Positions 31,053 through 41,179 are shown, counted from the first letter of the stretch. The stretch is 64,000 nt of DNA from Methylobacterium sp. BTF04 (GCF_010692745.1 NZ_JAAHTB010000002.1:124001-188000); one strand, 5' to 3'. The notes: generated by a model not told the origin, from the letters alone. A program made the numbers and translations.

Positions 31053-31754
31053 TCAACCACGCCGATCGACTCCCGAAACATCCACAAGGCCGGCCCGGCG
31101 CTTCATTCCGTAGGCGCAGCCGACCACCAGGAGCGTCACCGCGATGGCGGCTAACTCGCGGATATGATCGACGCCGGCGACGCGCTCGGCGACGAACGGA
31201 TCAGTGACGATCATCTCTCCGGCGATCCAGCCGAGCAATGCCGCACCCGCCCAGACGATGAGCGGGAAGCGCTTGAGCAGGGCCGTCACCAGGGCGGCGC
31301 CCATGACGATGAGCGGGATCGACAGCAGCAGCCCGAAGACGAACAGGGACGCGTGCCCCTTGGCGGCGGCGGCGATGGCCACGACGTTGTCGAGGCTCAT
31401 CACGGCATCGGCGATGGCGATGGTCCGCACCGCCTTCCACAACGACCGGCTCCCGTCGACGACGGGCGCCTCCTCGTCCTCTCCCACGGCTAGTTTCACG
31501 GCGATCCAGACCAGGAGGAGGCCGCCGACGACCCGCAGGAACGGAACGGCCAGGAGCGACGACACCACCAATGCGAAGACGATCCGCAGAGCGACCGCGG
31601 TGGCCGCACCGAGCATGATCCCGATCCGCCGCCGATCCTCGGGCAGCGCACGACAGGCCATGGCGATGACCACTGCATTGTCGCCCGACAGCAGCAGGTC
31701 GATCCAGACGATCTCCAGCACCGAGACCAGGAAGTGTGGATTGAGGAGGTCCAT
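31053..31754 (-). CDS. TerC/YjbE-family integral membrane protein
   Basis: This 233-residue protein with about seven helices belongs to the TerC family (YjbE branch), whose studied members move metal ions such as Mn2+ out of the cytoplasm. The two inverted halves each carry the acidic motif: WIDLLLSGDNAVVIAMACR and IADAVMSLDNVVAIAAAAKG. The ATG at 31754 is chosen; an upstream in-frame start at 31775 would add seven residues. It lies between moeA (77 bp upstream) and the hybrid kinase gene, whose start is only a few bases beyond its stop, so it may be cotranscribed with the kinase. I saw no yybP-ykoY-type Mn riboswitch in the short leader. Confidence 0.88.
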   Translation of the reverse strand: MDLLNPHFLVSVLEIVWIDLLLSGDNAVVIAMACRALPEDRRRIGIMLGAATAVALRIVFALVVSSLLAVPFLRVVGGLLLVWIAVKLAVGEDEEAPVVDGSRSLWKAVRTIAIADAVMSLDNVVAIAAAAKGHASLFVFGLLLSIPLIVMGAALVTALLKRFPLIVWAGAALLGWIAGEMIVTDPFVAERVAGVDHIRELAAIAVTLLVVGCAYGMKRRAGLVDVSGVDRRG

Positions 31755-31831
31755 AGGGCTCTCGAGCAACGGCACGTGCCGGACGCACAGATCACGGGGC
31801 TGGCAGGCGCGCGGTGGGACCTGTCGAAGAC

Positions 31832-33082
31832 CTACCCGAGACGGTCGTGGAAAATGACATCGACGATGTCTCCAGCCTGCAACGCTGTCACGTCTTCGGC
31901 CAGGATCGCCAGAGCGTCACTGGCCGCGAGCGAGGCGAGCCCGGCAGCGCCATGGGTCGAGCACTTATGGGCTTCGAGGGCGCCGTCCGGCGTCCGGTGC
32001 AGGACGACCCGAAGGAATTCGCGGCGCCCGGCGCGCTTGGCATGCGTGAATCCGGCACGGACGGGTATCGCGAGCGGCGGCCGGACTGTCGCCCCCGCGA
32101 GGCGGGCGATGAGCGGACGGACCAGGAACATCAGCGTCACGTAGGCCGCCACCGGGTTGCCCGGAAGGCCGACGAAGGCGGTGTCGCCGATCACCCCCAT
32201 CGCGACGGGCCGACCGGGCTTGATCCGCAGGCGCCAGAACACGAGGCGGCCCACCGCCTCGATCGCCGGCCGGACGTGGTCTTCCTCTCCCACCGAGACG
32301 CCGCCCGAGGTGAGGATGAGATCGTAGGATGGGGCGCATTCCGCGAGGCGGCTGCCGAGTTGCGCGGCATCGTCGCGTAGGATGCCGAGATCGTGCACTT
32401 CTGTGCCGAACCGGCGCAGCAGCGCCACCAGCATCACCCGATTCGAATCGTGAATCGCTCCCGGACGCAGGGCGGCTCCGGGCTCGGCGACCTCGTCACC
32501 GGTGGAGAAGACCGCCACCCGCAAACGCCGGCGCAGGTCGAGGCGATGGTGGCCGACCGCTGCGGCGAGCGCCACATCCTGCGGCGTGAGACGGTGCCCA
32601 TCGGCCAGCACGCGGGCGCCGCAGGCGACATCCTCGCCGGCCACGCGGCGGTTGGCGCCGCGCTTCAACCCGGACGGCAACACCACCTGCGCGCCATCGA
32701 CCACCACGTCTTCCTGCATGAAGACGGTGTCGGCACCCGCCGGCATCGGCGCCCCGGTGAAGATGCGCACCGCACAGGCCGCGGCGATACCGGCCTCGGT
32801 GGCCCCGGCGGCGATCCGGCCACGGACCGGTAGTACGGTTTCGCCCTCAGGGGCGAGATCGGCGTGGCGCACCGCGTATCCGTCCACCGCGGAATTGTCG
32901 AAAGGCGGCAAGTTAATGCCGGCGATGACATCCTGCGCCAGGATGCGGCCATCGGCGTCCTGCAGCGCAACCGTCTCGATGCCGGCGCAGATGGGGAACC
33001 GCACCGCGATGAGCGCGACCGCATCGTCGAGCGTCATCGCGGATGAGCCCGATGCCAAGCAATCATCGATCAGTCGCGCCAT
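31832..33082 (-). CDS. moeA: Molybdopterin molybdenumtransferase MoeA
   Basis: MoeA inserts molybdate into adenylylated molybdopterin to complete molybdenum cofactor, needed for example by formate dehydrogenases. The 416-residue length fits. Family segments are LPPFDNSAVDGYAVR, AAGATEAGIAAACAVRIFTG with APMPAGADTV, LTSGGVSVGEEDHVR and the C-terminal VFWRLRIKPGRPVAMG with FVGLPGNPVAA. The ATG at 33082 has a G-rich ribosome-binding stretch just upstream. No other mo- gene is adjacent. It transcribes away from petA. Confidence 0.95.
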   Translation of the reverse strand: MARLIDDCLASGSSAMTLDDAVALIAVRFPICAGIETVALQDADGRILAQDVIAGINLPPFDNSAVDGYAVRHADLAPEGETVLPVRGRIAAGATEAGIAAACAVRIFTGAPMPAGADTVFMQEDVVVDGAQVVLPSGLKRGANRRVAGEDVACGARVLADGHRLTPQDVALAAAVGHHRLDLRRRLRVAVFSTGDEVAEPGAALRPGAIHDSNRVMLVALLRRFGTEVHDLGILRDDAAQLGSRLAECAPSYDLILTSGGVSVGEEDHVRPAIEAVGRLVFWRLRIKPGRPVAMGVIGDTAFVGLPGNPVAAYVTLMFLVRPLIARLAGATVRPPLAIPVRAGFTHAKRAGRREFLRVVLHRTPDGALEAHKCSTHGAAGLASLAASDALAILAEDVTALQAGDIVDVIFHDRLG

Positions 33083-33456
33083 GTCCCCCCAACCTCAGTC
33101 GTCCGGTCGCCCGCCCACATCATCGGCGCGCCGACTTTTCGGTGGCATTCGGGTTGTGGGCATGCACCAAAGCCGGCCGGGCCGCCACCGGGCACGCCGG
33201 AGAATCACCGTTCGCCATCGTCACGGCCGGCCCTTGTGGCGGTGACGGGACGGCCGGCCTGTCATGGCTGCGTACGAGCGACGATGACCTTCGCCTTGAC
33301 TTCGAGTGACGCGGGGTCGCATTGCAAAACTCTGCAGGAAAGTGCTTCGGTCCCGCCGGGCTGACATTCCTTCGAAAGCCTCTAATGTCTCGGCCGGCCA
33401 ACAGCGCCCCGCGCGCCGCTGGCCCACGTTCAGCATCCATGCTCGGAGTCCGACAC
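33083..33456. other. Divergent control region moeA / petABC
   Basis: These 374 bases lie between the starts of moeA (minus) and petA (plus). A perfect -35-like CTTGAC stands at 33295-33300 on the plus strand; the matching -10 position (CGCATT, 33318-33323) is poor. Several frames are open on both strands, but none has a ribosome-binding site or family-like sequence. I see no other structure. Confidence 0.4.
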
Positions 33457-34032
33457 TTGGCGAACACGGCAGCCAATCCCGATAGCACCCATGGCGAGCC
33501 GGACGGCACGCGGCGTGACTTCATGTTCCTCGCTACCGGTGCCGGCCTGGCGGTCGGCGGTGTTGCGGTCGCTTGGCCCTTCGTCGCCTCGATGGCGCCG
33601 GATGCCGAGACCATCGCAGCCGGTGCGCCCCTCGAAGTCGATCTGACGCCGATTCAGGAAGGCCAGATCGTCAACGTGTTCTGGCGCGGCAAGCTGATCT
33701 TCGTGCGCAGCCGATCCGAGAAGGAGATCAAAGAAGCGCAGGACGTGAAGCTGTCCGAGCTCATCGATCCCCAGGCCGATTCGGCCCGTGTGAAGGACGG
33801 CCACGCCAAGTGGCTGATCGTCTACGGCAATTGCACCCATCTCGGCTGCGTGCCGCTGGGGCACCAGGGCCAGTACGAAGGCTGGTCGTGCCCCTGCCAT
33901 GGCTCGCTCTACGACACGTCCGGCCGGGTCCGGCGCGGGCCCGCCCCGGCGAATCTGCCCGTTCCGCCCTACGCCTTCGAGACGGATACGAAGATCCGGA
34001 TCGGCGAAGAGGCCGGCAAGGCAGCAGCCTGA
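33457..34032 (+). CDS. petA: Ubiquinol-cytochrome c reductase iron-sulfur (Rieske) subunit
   Basis: This is the Rieske protein of the bc1 complex, anchored by one N-terminal helix and exported by the Tat route: [18 protein letters not shown] is a twin-arginine signal-anchor. The [2Fe-2S] ligands are in [11 protein letters not shown] and [10 protein letters not shown] (two Cys, two His), plus the disulfide Cys in each box. I prefer a TTG start at 33457 ([10 protein letters not shown]) because GGAG at 33445-33448 is correctly spaced; ATG codons at 33439 or 33385 are in frame and would give longer forms. petB follows after 32 bp. Confidence 0.94.
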   Translation: MANTAANPDSTHGEPDGTRRDFMFLATGAGLAVGGVAVAWPFVASMAPDAETIAAGAPLEVDLTPIQEGQIVNVFWRGKLIFVRSRSEKEIKEAQDVKLSELIDPQADSARVKDGHAKWLIVYGNCTHLGCVPLGHQGQYEGWSCPCHGSLYDTSGRVRRGPAPANLPVPPYAFETDTKIRIGEEAGKAAA

Positions 34033-34064
34033 CGAACCCCAACAGAATTGAAGCGGGGAGCCCC

Positions 34065-35351
34065 ATGAGCGCACACGCCAGCACCTACGTACCCAAGAGC
34101 CGGTTGGCGAAATGGTTCGAGTCGCGACTGCCCATCGTGGGTCTGGTCCACTCGTCGTTCGTCTCGTATCCGGTCCCGCGGAATCTCAACTACTTCTGGA
34201 CCTTCGGCGCCATCCTGATGGCGATGCTGATCTCGCAGATCGTCACGGGCATCTGGCTCGCGATGCATTACGAGCCGACGGCCGCCGGTGCCTTCAACTC
34301 CGTCGAGCACATCATGCGCGACGTGAATTACGGCTGGCTGTTGCGCTACATGCACGCCAACGGCGCCTCGATGTTCTTCGTGGCGGTCTACATCCACATG
34401 TTCCGGGCGCTGTATTACGGCTCCTACAAGGCACCACGCGAAATCCTCTACATCCTCGGCGTGATCATCTACCTGCTGATGATGGCCACCGCCTTCCTCG
34501 GCTACACCCTGCCGTGGGGCCAGATGAGCTTCTGGGGCGCCACCGTCATCACCAGCATCCTGGGCGCCATCCCGGTGGTCGGCGATACCATCCAGAGCCT
34601 GCTCTGGGGCGGCTACTCGGTGGGCAGCCCGACCCTGAACCGCTTCTTCTCGCTGCATTACCTGCTGCCGTTCATGATCCTCGGCGTGGTCGTCCTGCAC
34701 GTCTGGGCACTGCATGTGACCGGTCAGAACAATCCCACCGGCATCCCGATCAAGTCGGACAAGGACACGGTCCCGTTCACGCCCTACGCGACGATCAAGG
34801 ACGTGTTCGCGTCGATGGTGTTCTTCGCCTTCTTCGCCTACTGGATCTTCTATCAGCCGAACTATCTCGGGCATGCCGACAACTACATTCCGGCCAACCC
34901 CGCCGTGACGCCCGCGCATATCGTGCCGGAATGGTACTTCCTGCCGTTCTACGCGATCCTTCGCGCCGTCCCGGACAAGCTCGGTGGCGTGGTGCTGATG
35001 TTCAGCGCGGTCCTGATCCTGGCGCTGGCCCCGTGGCTCGACACCTCGCGCATCCGCTCGGCGAATTACCGGCCGATCTACCGGCAGTTCCTGTGGCTGT
35101 TCGTGTCGGTCTGCGTGGCGCTCGGCTATCTCGGAGCCATGCCGCCCGAGGGTGGCTACGTCATCGCCGCCCGTCTCTGCACCGCCTATTACTTCGCGCA
35201 TTTCCTCCTGGTGATGCCGCTGGTGGGCCTGTTCGAGACCCCGAAGCCGATGCCGGGTTCGATCCTCGACAGCGTCACCGGACCGGGCAAACAGTTTTCC
35301 GGCTCCGGCATGCCGGTGGGCGCGGCCGCCGCACCATCGTCCAAGGGCTGA
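34065..35351 (+). CDS. petB: Cytochrome b of the bc1 complex
   Basis: This 428-residue integral membrane subunit carries hemes bL and bH and both quinone sites. Heme-ligand histidine pairs are read in [11 protein letters not shown] with [12 protein letters not shown], and in [11 protein letters not shown] with [10 protein letters not shown]. The Qo-site motif is [19 protein letters not shown]. Eight hydrophobic helices are visible, with an extra hydrophilic tail at the C-terminus. The ATG at 34065 follows GGGGAG. Cytochrome c1 is a separate gene downstream, unlike the fused fbcH of Bradyrhizobium. Confidence 0.97.
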   Translation: MSAHASTYVPKSRLAKWFESRLPIVGLVHSSFVSYPVPRNLNYFWTFGAILMAMLISQIVTGIWLAMHYEPTAAGAFNSVEHIMRDVNYGWLLRYMHANGASMFFVAVYIHMFRALYYGSYKAPREILYILGVIIYLLMMATAFLGYTLPWGQMSFWGATVITSILGAIPVVGDTIQSLLWGGYSVGSPTLNRFFSLHYLLPFMILGVVVLHVWALHVTGQNNPTGIPIKSDKDTVPFTPYATIKDVFASMVFFAFFAYWIFYQPNYLGHADNYIPANPAVTPAHIVPEWYFLPFYAILRAVPDKLGGVVLMFSAVLILALAPWLDTSRIRSANYRPIYRQFLWLFVSVCVALGYLGAMPPEGGYVIAARLCTAYYFAHFLLVMPLVGLFETPKPMPGSILDSVTGPGKQFSGSGMPVGAAAAPSSKG

Positions 35352-35373
35352 GGGCAGGGACTTGTCGAGCACC

Positions 35374-36270
35374 ATGAAAATGACCCGCCTGATCGCCGCG
35401 TCCGTGTTCGCGGCCACCCTCGGCCTCGCCGCCGCGTCCGCGGAGGACGGGCACGACACCCCGCATCCGCCGCGGGAGAAGTGGAGCTTCTCCGGAATCT
35501 TCGGACGCTTCGACGAGGCGCAGCTTCAGCGCGGCTTCCAGGTCTACAAGGAAGTCTGTTCGAGCTGCCACAGCATGAACTTCGTGCGGTTCCGCAATCT
35601 CGCGGAGGAAGGCGGCCCGAGCTTCAGCACCGGCCAGGTCAAGGCCCTCGCCGCCGAGTACAAGGTCAAGGAACAGAACGATGTCGGTGAGGACGTCGAT
35701 CGTCCGGCCCGGCCCGGCGATGCCGTGCCGCCGCCATTCCCCAACGAGAAGGCTGCCGCAGCGGCCAATGGCGGCAAGGCGCCGCCCGACTTCTCGGTTC
35801 TGTCCAAGGCCCGCACCTACAGTCGCGGCTTCCCCTGGTTCCTCATCGATGCGCTGCCGTTCGTCGGCTATACCGAGCACGGCGTCGACTACATCCATGC
35901 GATCCTGACCGGCTACGAAGACCCGCCGGACGGCAAGGAAACCCCTGCGGGTACCTACTACAACATCTATTATCCCGGTCATCTGATCGCGATGCCCAAG
36001 CCGCTGAGCGACGGTCAGGTGACCTACGCCAAGGGCGCGAACGGCGAGCCGGTGGTTCCCGAGACCGTCAATCAATACGGCAAGGACATCGCCGCCTTCC
36101 TGGCCTGGACCGCCGAGCCGCACATGATGGCCCGCAAGGCCCTCGGCTTCCGGGTGATCCTGTTCCTGCTCATCCTGTCGGGCCTGCTCTACTACGTGAA
36201 GAAGAAAGTCTGGGCGAAGGCCGGCGGCGAGGTCCACGGCTTGCAGCCCGAGCTTCACAAGACCTACTGA
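35374..36270 (+). CDS. petC: Cytochrome c1 of the bc1 complex
   Basis: This 298-residue periplasmic cytochrome has a cleavable signal peptide (LIAASVFAATLGLAAASAED) and a C-terminal membrane anchor (FRVILFLLILSGLLYYVKKK). The heme c site is EVCSSCHSMNFVRF, and the axial Met is likely in PGHLIAMPKPLSDGQ. It accepts electrons from the Rieske centre and passes them to cytochrome c. The ATG at 35374 starts the signal peptide; a TTG at 35362 is also in frame. It is the last of the three bc1 genes and is followed by a hairpin. Confidence 0.96.
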   Translation: MKMTRLIAASVFAATLGLAAASAEDGHDTPHPPREKWSFSGIFGRFDEAQLQRGFQVYKEVCSSCHSMNFVRFRNLAEEGGPSFSTGQVKALAAEYKVKEQNDVGEDVDRPARPGDAVPPPFPNEKAAAAANGGKAPPDFSVLSKARTYSRGFPWFLIDALPFVGYTEHGVDYIHAILTGYEDPPDGKETPAGTYYNIYYPGHLIAMPKPLSDGQVTYAKGANGEPVVPETVNQYGKDIAAFLAWTAEPHMMARKALGFRVILFLLILSGLLYYVKKKVWAKAGGEVHGLQPELHKTY

Positions 36271-36284
36271 ACGGCCAACACATC

Positions 36285-36310
36285 GGACGGTCCCGAATCC
36301 GGGACCGTCC
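36285..36310 (+). terminator. Hairpin at the end of petABC
   Basis: GGACGGTCCC (36285-36294) pairs perfectly with GGGACCGTCC (36301-36310) around a six-base loop, 14 bases after the petC stop. Only TTCGTC follows, so the U-tract is weak. It is probably the operon's transcript end or a 3'-stabilising structure. Confidence 0.65.
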
Positions 36311-36377
36311 TTCGTCAAGACGGCATGCGCCGGCGCCCCGCGAGGGGGCGTCCGGCGCAAACTTTATGGAGCGAAGC

Positions 36378-37253
36378 ATGACGGCAGCGGTGCTCGGCGT
36401 GATGGGCGGCTCGGGGGTCTACGACCTGCCGGGGCTCGAAGACATCCGCGAAGAGGCGATCGAATCGCCCTGGGGCGAACCCTCGGACGCGCTCCGGATC
36501 GGCCGGATCGGCGACACCAAGGTAGTGTTCCTCGCCCGCCACGGACGCGGCCACCGCCTCTCGCCCTCGGGCATCAACTACCGCGCCAATATCGATGCCT
36601 TGAAGCGGGCCGGTGTGACCGATCTGGTTTCACTGTCGGCCTGCGGCTCGTTTCGCGCCGAATTGCATCCCGGCCTGTTCGTTCTCGTCGATCAATTCGT
36701 CGACCGCACCCATGGGCGCGCCGCGTCGTTCTTTGGCAATGGCTGCGTTGCCCATGTCTCGCTGGCCCACCCAGTCGGTCCCGTCCTCCAGGGACGCATC
36801 GCGGCGGCGGCGGAAGCCGAGAACATCGTGATCCATCGTGGCGGGACCTATGTCTGCATGGAAGGCCCGCAATTCTCGAGCTATGCCGAGTCCACCACCT
36901 ACAAGGCGCAGGGCTACGACGTCATCGGCATGACCAACATGCCGGAGGCCAAGCTCGCCCGTGAGGCCGAGATCACCTACGCCACCATCGCCATGGTCAC
37001 GGATTTCGACTGTTGGCACCCCACCCATCACGCGGTGGACGTGGCCTCCGTCGTGGCGGTGGCTCGTACCAATGCGAGCAAGGCGGCCCGTCTCGTCGCG
37101 CGCCTCGCCCGCGACTTCCCCAAGGAGCGGGAGGCCTGTCCGGCCGGAAGCGAGCACGCCCTCGACGGCGCGGTCATGACCGCACCGGCCCAGCGCGATC
37201 CGGCTCTCGTCGCCAAGCTCGACGCCGTCGCCGGCCGGGTGCTGCGCGACTGA
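36378..37253 (+). CDS. mtnP: S-methyl-5'-thioadenosine phosphorylase
   Basis: This enzyme cleaves methylthioadenosine with phosphate to adenine and methylthioribose-1-phosphate, salvaging the by-product of polyamine synthesis. It has 291 residues. Family motifs are LGVMGGSGVYDLPG, LARHGRGHRLSPSGINYRAN, VCMEGPQFSSYAEST and DVIGMTNMPEAKLAREAE, with the catalytic region MVTDFDCWH. The ATG at 36378 has GGAG six bases upstream; an ATG at 36366 is in frame. Other methionine-salvage genes are not adjacent. Human-type and bacterial MTAP share these motifs, so a purine nucleoside phosphorylase role is less likely. Confidence 0.93.
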   Translation: MTAAVLGVMGGSGVYDLPGLEDIREEAIESPWGEPSDALRIGRIGDTKVVFLARHGRGHRLSPSGINYRANIDALKRAGVTDLVSLSACGSFRAELHPGLFVLVDQFVDRTHGRAASFFGNGCVAHVSLAHPVGPVLQGRIAAAAEAENIVIHRGGTYVCMEGPQFSSYAESTTYKAQGYDVIGMTNMPEAKLAREAEITYATIAMVTDFDCWHPTHHAVDVASVVAVARTNASKAARLVARLARDFPKEREACPAGSEHALDGAVMTAPAQRDPALVAKLDAVAGRVLRD

Positions 37254-37370
37254 CACCCCGGCGCATTCCGGTGGAATCGGTCGGCTGATCCCTTCACAGC
37301 CGACCGGTCTTGGCTCTAGAAGGCTGATTCGTTTCCGTAACCCGACGTACCTTGAGCGAAATCCACGGGC

Positions 37371-37958
37371 ATGCGCGCCGCCAGCATCGACCGCCGTACG
37401 GCTGAGACCGACGTTCACGTCGCCCTGACTCTCGATGGGACCGGCCGCGCCGCCATCGCGACCGGCGTCGGCTTTCTGGACCACATGCTGGAATTGTTCG
37501 CGCGTCACGCCCTGTTCGACCTCGACGTCACGGTCACCGGCGATCTGCATGTCGACCAGCACCACACCACGGAAGATTCCGGCATCGCGCTGGGGCAGGC
37601 TTTCGCCCAGGCGCTCGCCGACAAGCGCGGGATCGCGCGCTACGCCGACATCCACATGCCCATGGACGAGACGCTGACCCGCGTCGCCGTCGATATTTCC
37701 GGCAGGCCGTTCCTGGTGTTTCGCACCGGCTTCCGGGTGGAGAAGATCGGCCAATTCGACACCGAACTCGTGCGCGAGTGGTTCCAGGCCTTCGCCATGA
37801 ATGCCGGGATCACGCTCCACGTAGAGACACTCTACGGCGACAATGCCCACCACATCGCCGAGAGTTGTTTCAAGGGCTTGGCCCGCGCCTTGCGGCGGGC
37901 GGTCGCGGTCGACCCGCGTGAGGACGGACGCGTGCCCTCCACCAAGGGGACGCTCTGA
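37371..37958 (+). CDS. hisB: Imidazoleglycerol-phosphate dehydratase HisB
   Basis: HisB catalyses the sixth step of histidine synthesis. This is the monofunctional 195-residue form, without the phosphatase domain of enterobacterial HisB. The Mn-binding histidine motifs are [31 protein letters not shown] and, in the second half, [18 protein letters not shown]. It begins the histidine run hisB-(DUF2628)-hisH-hisA-hisF-hisE. No attenuator-like His-rich leader is visible in the 117 bp upstream. Confidence 0.97.
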   Translation: MRAASIDRRTAETDVHVALTLDGTGRAAIATGVGFLDHMLELFARHALFDLDVTVTGDLHVDQHHTTEDSGIALGQAFAQALADKRGIARYADIHMPMDETLTRVAVDISGRPFLVFRTGFRVEKIGQFDTELVREWFQAFAMNAGITLHVETLYGDNAHHIAESCFKGLARALRRAVAVDPREDGRVPSTKGTL

Positions 37959-37990
37959 CCCCGCGACGGGCCGGGGCAGGAGACAATCCG

Positions 37991-38479
37991 ATGCGGACCT
38001 ACACGCTGCACCTCGACGGGGACGCCATGGCCGGCGAGGCGCACGGCCTCGAGCGCGCGCATCTCGTGCCGGACGGTTTCTCATGGGCGGCCTTCGCCTT
38101 CTCGCCGCTCTGGTTTCTCTATCACCGACTCTGGATCGCGACTGTCGGCGTGGTGGCGCTCCTCGTCGGCACGGCGTTCCTTGGTCACGTCCTCGGGCTG
38201 ACCGACGTCGCGGCGCTCGTCGTCACGCTGCTGGTTCTGACCCTGATCGGGCTCGAAGCCTCGTCCTTGCGCCGCTGGACCTATGCCCGTTGTGGTCGTC
38301 CGGTGCGTGACGCCGTCATCGCGGCAAGCCCGGAGGAAGCCGAGATGAAGGCGGCACGCCGCTGGCTCGATGGCATTTCGGCCCGCCCCGTCTCGGCACC
38401 GGCGAGCCCGACGGGCCTGCCCGGTCGTCCGACCGAAGAGGCGTTCGGGATGTTTCCGTTCAGCGAGGACCGTCGGTGA
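37991..38479 (+). CDS. DUF2628 domain membrane protein
   Basis: This 162-residue protein begins with a soluble strand-rich segment ([19 protein letters not shown]), then [19 protein letters not shown], the hallmark of DUF2628, and two membrane helices to about residue 90. The C-terminal third is polar and Pro/Ala-rich. It sits inside the histidine operon: 32 bp after hisB, and its TGA overlaps the GTG of hisH, so translation is coupled. The function is unknown, and nothing suggests a catalytic role in histidine synthesis; the placement is common in Rhizobiales. Confidence 0.85.
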   Translation: MRTYTLHLDGDAMAGEAHGLERAHLVPDGFSWAAFAFSPLWFLYHRLWIATVGVVALLVGTAFLGHVLGLTDVAALVVTLLVLTLIGLEASSLRRWTYARCGRPVRDAVIAASPEEAEMKAARRWLDGISARPVSAPASPTGLPGRPTEEAFGMFPFSEDRR

Positions 38480-39138
38480 ACGGGCAGACCGTCGCGATCA
38501 TCGATTACGGATCCGGAAATCTTCACTCGGCGGCCAAGGCCTTCGAGCGGGCGGCACGAGAGGCTGGTCTCGATTCCACCCGCATCCTGCTCACCGACGA
38601 CGCCGACGTGGTGGCGAATGCCGATCGGGTCGTTCTGCCGGGTGTCGGAGCCTATGCCGATTGCCGGCGGGGCTTGGACGCCGTCTCGGGCATGGTCGAG
38701 GCCATGGCGCATACCGCCCATAGCCGTTCGCGCCCGTTCCTCGGCATCTGTGTCGGCATGCAACTGCTCGCGACGCGTGGCCTCGAATATGCGGCGACGC
38801 CGGGGCTCGATTGGATCGCGGGCGATGTCGGCCCGATCGTCCCGTCCAATCCGGCGCTGAAGGTGCCGCATATGGGCTGGAACACGCTGGACGTCGATCG
38901 CGACCATGCGCTGCTCGCCGACATCCCCCTCGGGCCGGACGGCCTGCATGCGTATTTCGTCCATAGCTTCGCGCTGACACCGCGGGATCCGGCGGATCGT
39001 GTCGCGCATTCCGACTATGGCGGGCCGGTGACCGCGATGGTGGCGCGCAACAACATCGCCGGCACGCAGTTCCACCCGGAGAAGAGCCAGCGCCTCGGCT
39101 TGGCCTTTATCGCGAATTTCTTGCGCTGGCGCCCCTGA
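38476..39138 (+). CDS. hisH: Imidazole glycerol phosphate synthase, glutamine amidotransferase subunit HisH
   Basis: HisH supplies ammonia from glutamine to HisF, forming imidazole glycerol phosphate and AICAR. The 220-residue class-I amidotransferase has its nucleophile Cys in [12 protein letters not shown] and the His-Glu pair in [28 protein letters not shown] is the oxyanion/HisF-contact region. It starts with GTG at 38476 inside the stop of the DUF2628 gene. hisA and hisF follow. AICAR is the substrate of PurH, encoded at 55390. Confidence 0.96.
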   Translation: MNGQTVAIIDYGSGNLHSAAKAFERAAREAGLDSTRILLTDDADVVANADRVVLPGVGAYADCRRGLDAVSGMVEAMAHTAHSRSRPFLGICVGMQLLATRGLEYAATPGLDWIAGDVGPIVPSNPALKVPHMGWNTLDVDRDHALLADIPLGPDGLHAYFVHSFALTPRDPADRVAHSDYGGPVTAMVARNNIAGTQFHPEKSQRLGLAFIANFLRWRP

Positions 39139-39186
39139 CGCCGTGCCGATCCCCTCAGACGACCTGACCCGAAGGCGAACCGACGC

Positions 39187-39936
39187 GTGATCCTGTTTCC
39201 GGCTATCGATCTGAAGGAAGGGCGCTGTGTCCGCCTCGTCCAGGGCGACATGGCGCAGGCCATCGTGTTCAGCGACGACCCCGCGGCGCAGGCGGCGGTG
39301 TTCGAGGAGCAGGGCTTCTCCTGGCTCCACGTGGTCGATCTCGACGGTGCCTTCGCCGGTGCGCCGATGAACGCCTCCGCCGTGGACGCGATCCTGGCGC
39401 GGACCAAGCTGCCGGTGCAACTCGGCGGCGGCATCCGCGAGATGAAGACGCTGGAGGCGTGGCTCGCCAAGGGCGTCCGCCGCGTGATCATCGGTACCGC
39501 CGCGGTGCGTGATCCGGCCTTCGTCCGTGAGGCGGCCCGGCTCTATCCCGGTCGCATCGCCGTGGGGATCGACGCCAAGGATGGCCGCGTCGCGGTGGAG
39601 GGCTGGGCCACCACATCCAGCATGACCGCCGAGGAGCTCGGGCGCCGCTTCGAGGATGCCGGTGTCGCGGCGCTCATCTACACCGACATCGCCCGCGACG
39701 GCATCCTCAAGGGTCTCAACATCGAGATGACCCTCGGGCTTGCCCGCGCCGTGACGATCCCGGTGATCGCCTCCGGAGGCCTCGCCTCCATCGACGACGT
39801 GCACCGCCTGCTCGAGCCGGATTGCGCGCTCCTCGCCGGCGCCATCACCGGACGCGCGCTCTACGATGGACGCATCGACCCGCGCGAGGCGCTCGCCGCA
39901 ATCCGGCACGCGACCGGCGCGGCTCCGGCGGCCTGA
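39187..39936 (+). CDS. hisA: ProFAR isomerase HisA
   Basis: HisA isomerises ProFAR to PRFAR. This 249-residue TIM barrel shows the paired phosphate-binding halves [14 protein letters not shown] and [11 protein letters not shown], with the catalytic Asp in [18 protein letters not shown] and in YTDIARDG. The GTG at 39187 is the only suitable start. It lies 48 bp after hisH and 21 bp before hisF, its structural relative. Confidence 0.96.
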   Translation: MILFPAIDLKEGRCVRLVQGDMAQAIVFSDDPAAQAAVFEEQGFSWLHVVDLDGAFAGAPMNASAVDAILARTKLPVQLGGGIREMKTLEAWLAKGVRRVIIGTAAVRDPAFVREAARLYPGRIAVGIDAKDGRVAVEGWATTSSMTAEELGRRFEDAGVAALIYTDIARDGILKGLNIEMTLGLARAVTIPVIASGGLASIDDVHRLLEPDCALLAGAITGRALYDGRIDPREALAAIRHATGAAPAA

Positions 39937-39957
39937 CCCCGTTCGAGGAGCTGAGCC

Positions 39958-40734
39958 GTGCTCAAGACCCGCATCATTCCTTGCCTCGACGTCAAGGACG
40001 GCCGCGTCGTGAAGGGCGTGCAGTTCATGGCGCTGCGCGACGCCGGCGATCCCGTCGAGGCCGCCAAAGCCTATGACGCGGCCGGCGCCGACGAGCTCTG
40101 CTTCCTCGACATCACCGCGAGCCACGAGGATCGCGGCACGCTCCTCGATGCGGTGAGCCGCACCGCGGAAGCCTGTTTCATGCCGCTCACCGTGGGCGGC
40201 GGGATCCGTACGGTGGCCGACATCCGGACGCTGCTGCTCGCCGGCGCCGACAAGGTCTCGATCAACACCGCCGCGGTGAACGATCCCGACTTCGTCGCCA
40301 GGGGCGCCGAAAAGTTCGGCAGTCAGTGCATCGTCGTCGCCATCGATGCCAAGCGCACATCCGGCCCCGGTGAGCCGGCGGCCTGGCAGATCTTCACCCA
40401 TGGCGGGCGCAATCCCACCGGCCTCGACGCCATCGCCTTCGCCCGGATGGTCACCGCGCGCGGGGCGGGCGAACTCCTGGTGACCTCGATGGACCGGGAC
40501 GGGATGCGATCGGGCTACGACATCGCCCTGACACGGGCGATCTCGGATGCGGTGAGCGTTCCGGTGATCGCTTCCGGCGGCGTCGGCGGGCTCGACGACT
40601 TGGTGGCCGGCGTCCGCGACGGTAGGGCCAGCGCGGTTCTCGCCGCCTCGATCTTCCATTTCGGCCAGCACACGGTGGCCGAGGCCAAGGCGCATATGGC
40701 AGCGGCCGGTCTGGCCATGCGGCTCGACGCGTGA
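39958..40734 (+). CDS. hisF: Imidazole glycerol phosphate synthase subunit HisF
   Basis: HisF is the cyclase partner of HisH. The 258-residue barrel contains [18 protein letters not shown] with the first catalytic Asp, [17 protein letters not shown], and [13 protein letters not shown] with the second catalytic Asp; [11 protein letters not shown] is the second phosphate site. It starts with GTG at 39958 after GAGGAG. hisE follows after 121 bp. Confidence 0.97.
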   Translation: MLKTRIIPCLDVKDGRVVKGVQFMALRDAGDPVEAAKAYDAAGADELCFLDITASHEDRGTLLDAVSRTAEACFMPLTVGGGIRTVADIRTLLLAGADKVSINTAAVNDPDFVARGAEKFGSQCIVVAIDAKRTSGPGEPAAWQIFTHGGRNPTGLDAIAFARMVTARGAGELLVTSMDRDGMRSGYDIALTRAISDAVSVPVIASGGVGGLDDLVAGVRDGRASAVLAASIFHFGQHTVAEAKAHMAAAGLAMRLDA

Positions 40735-40855
40735 CGCGCAGGCGGTTCTTGCCCGAGCGGGCCTTTGCTTTAAAGAGCCCTTGCCGCATGAACGTCAGTG
40801 CAGCACGCTTCCACGCTCGGCACGATAAGTCCGGTACGCCGGGACCCAGGACCGC

Positions 40856-41179
40856 ATGACCCAGTTCACCCTTGCCGACCTGGAAGACCTGGTCGCCACC
40901 CGCGCCGCGGCGCCGGCCGACCAATCCTATACCGCCAAGCTGCTGTCCGGCGGTCCGGCCAAAGCCGCAAAGAAGCTCGGTGAGGAGGCCGTCGAAGCGG
41001 CCATCGCCGCCGTACAATGCGACCGGGCCGGCCTGGTGAGCGAGGCGGCGGACGTGCTCTACCATCTCCTGGTGGTGCTGCGCGGCGGCGGCATCGGCCT
41101 CGACGAGGTCATGGCGGAACTCGAGCGCCGCACCGCTCAGAGCGGTATCGCCGAGAAGGCGGCCCGGAGGCCGGCGTGA
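40856..41179 (+). CDS. hisE: Phosphoribosyl-ATP pyrophosphatase HisE
   Basis: HisE hydrolyses phosphoribosyl-ATP to phosphoribosyl-AMP, step two of histidine synthesis. This is the separate 107-residue form; hisI is not in the window. The MazG-like fold shows [15 protein letters not shown] with the Mg-binding Glu pair and [14 protein letters not shown] with the second acidic pair. Its TGA overlaps the GTG of the pantothenate kinase gene, so the two are translationally coupled. Confidence 0.95.
   Translation: MTQFTLADLEDLVATRAAAPADQSYTAKLLSGGPAKAAKKLGEEAVEAAIAAVQCDRAGLVSEAADVLYHLLVVLRGGGIGLDEVMAELERRTAQSGIAEKAARRPA

Noticed and set aside
31755..31831. Mn-sensing yybP-ykoY riboswitch before the TerC-type gene
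   Set aside because: Only 77 bp separate it from moeA and none of the conserved loop sequence is visible.
33120..33614. 164-codon minus-strand frame between moeA and petA
   Set aside because: It runs into petA antisense, is Arg/Pro/Ala-rich and has no ribosome-binding site or family resemblance.
38281..40695. An 804-codon open frame on the minus strand across hisH-hisA-hisF
   Set aside because: It is antisense to three certain histidine genes, has the low-complexity Arg/Gly/Asp/His composition of GC-rich shadow frames and shows no domain.
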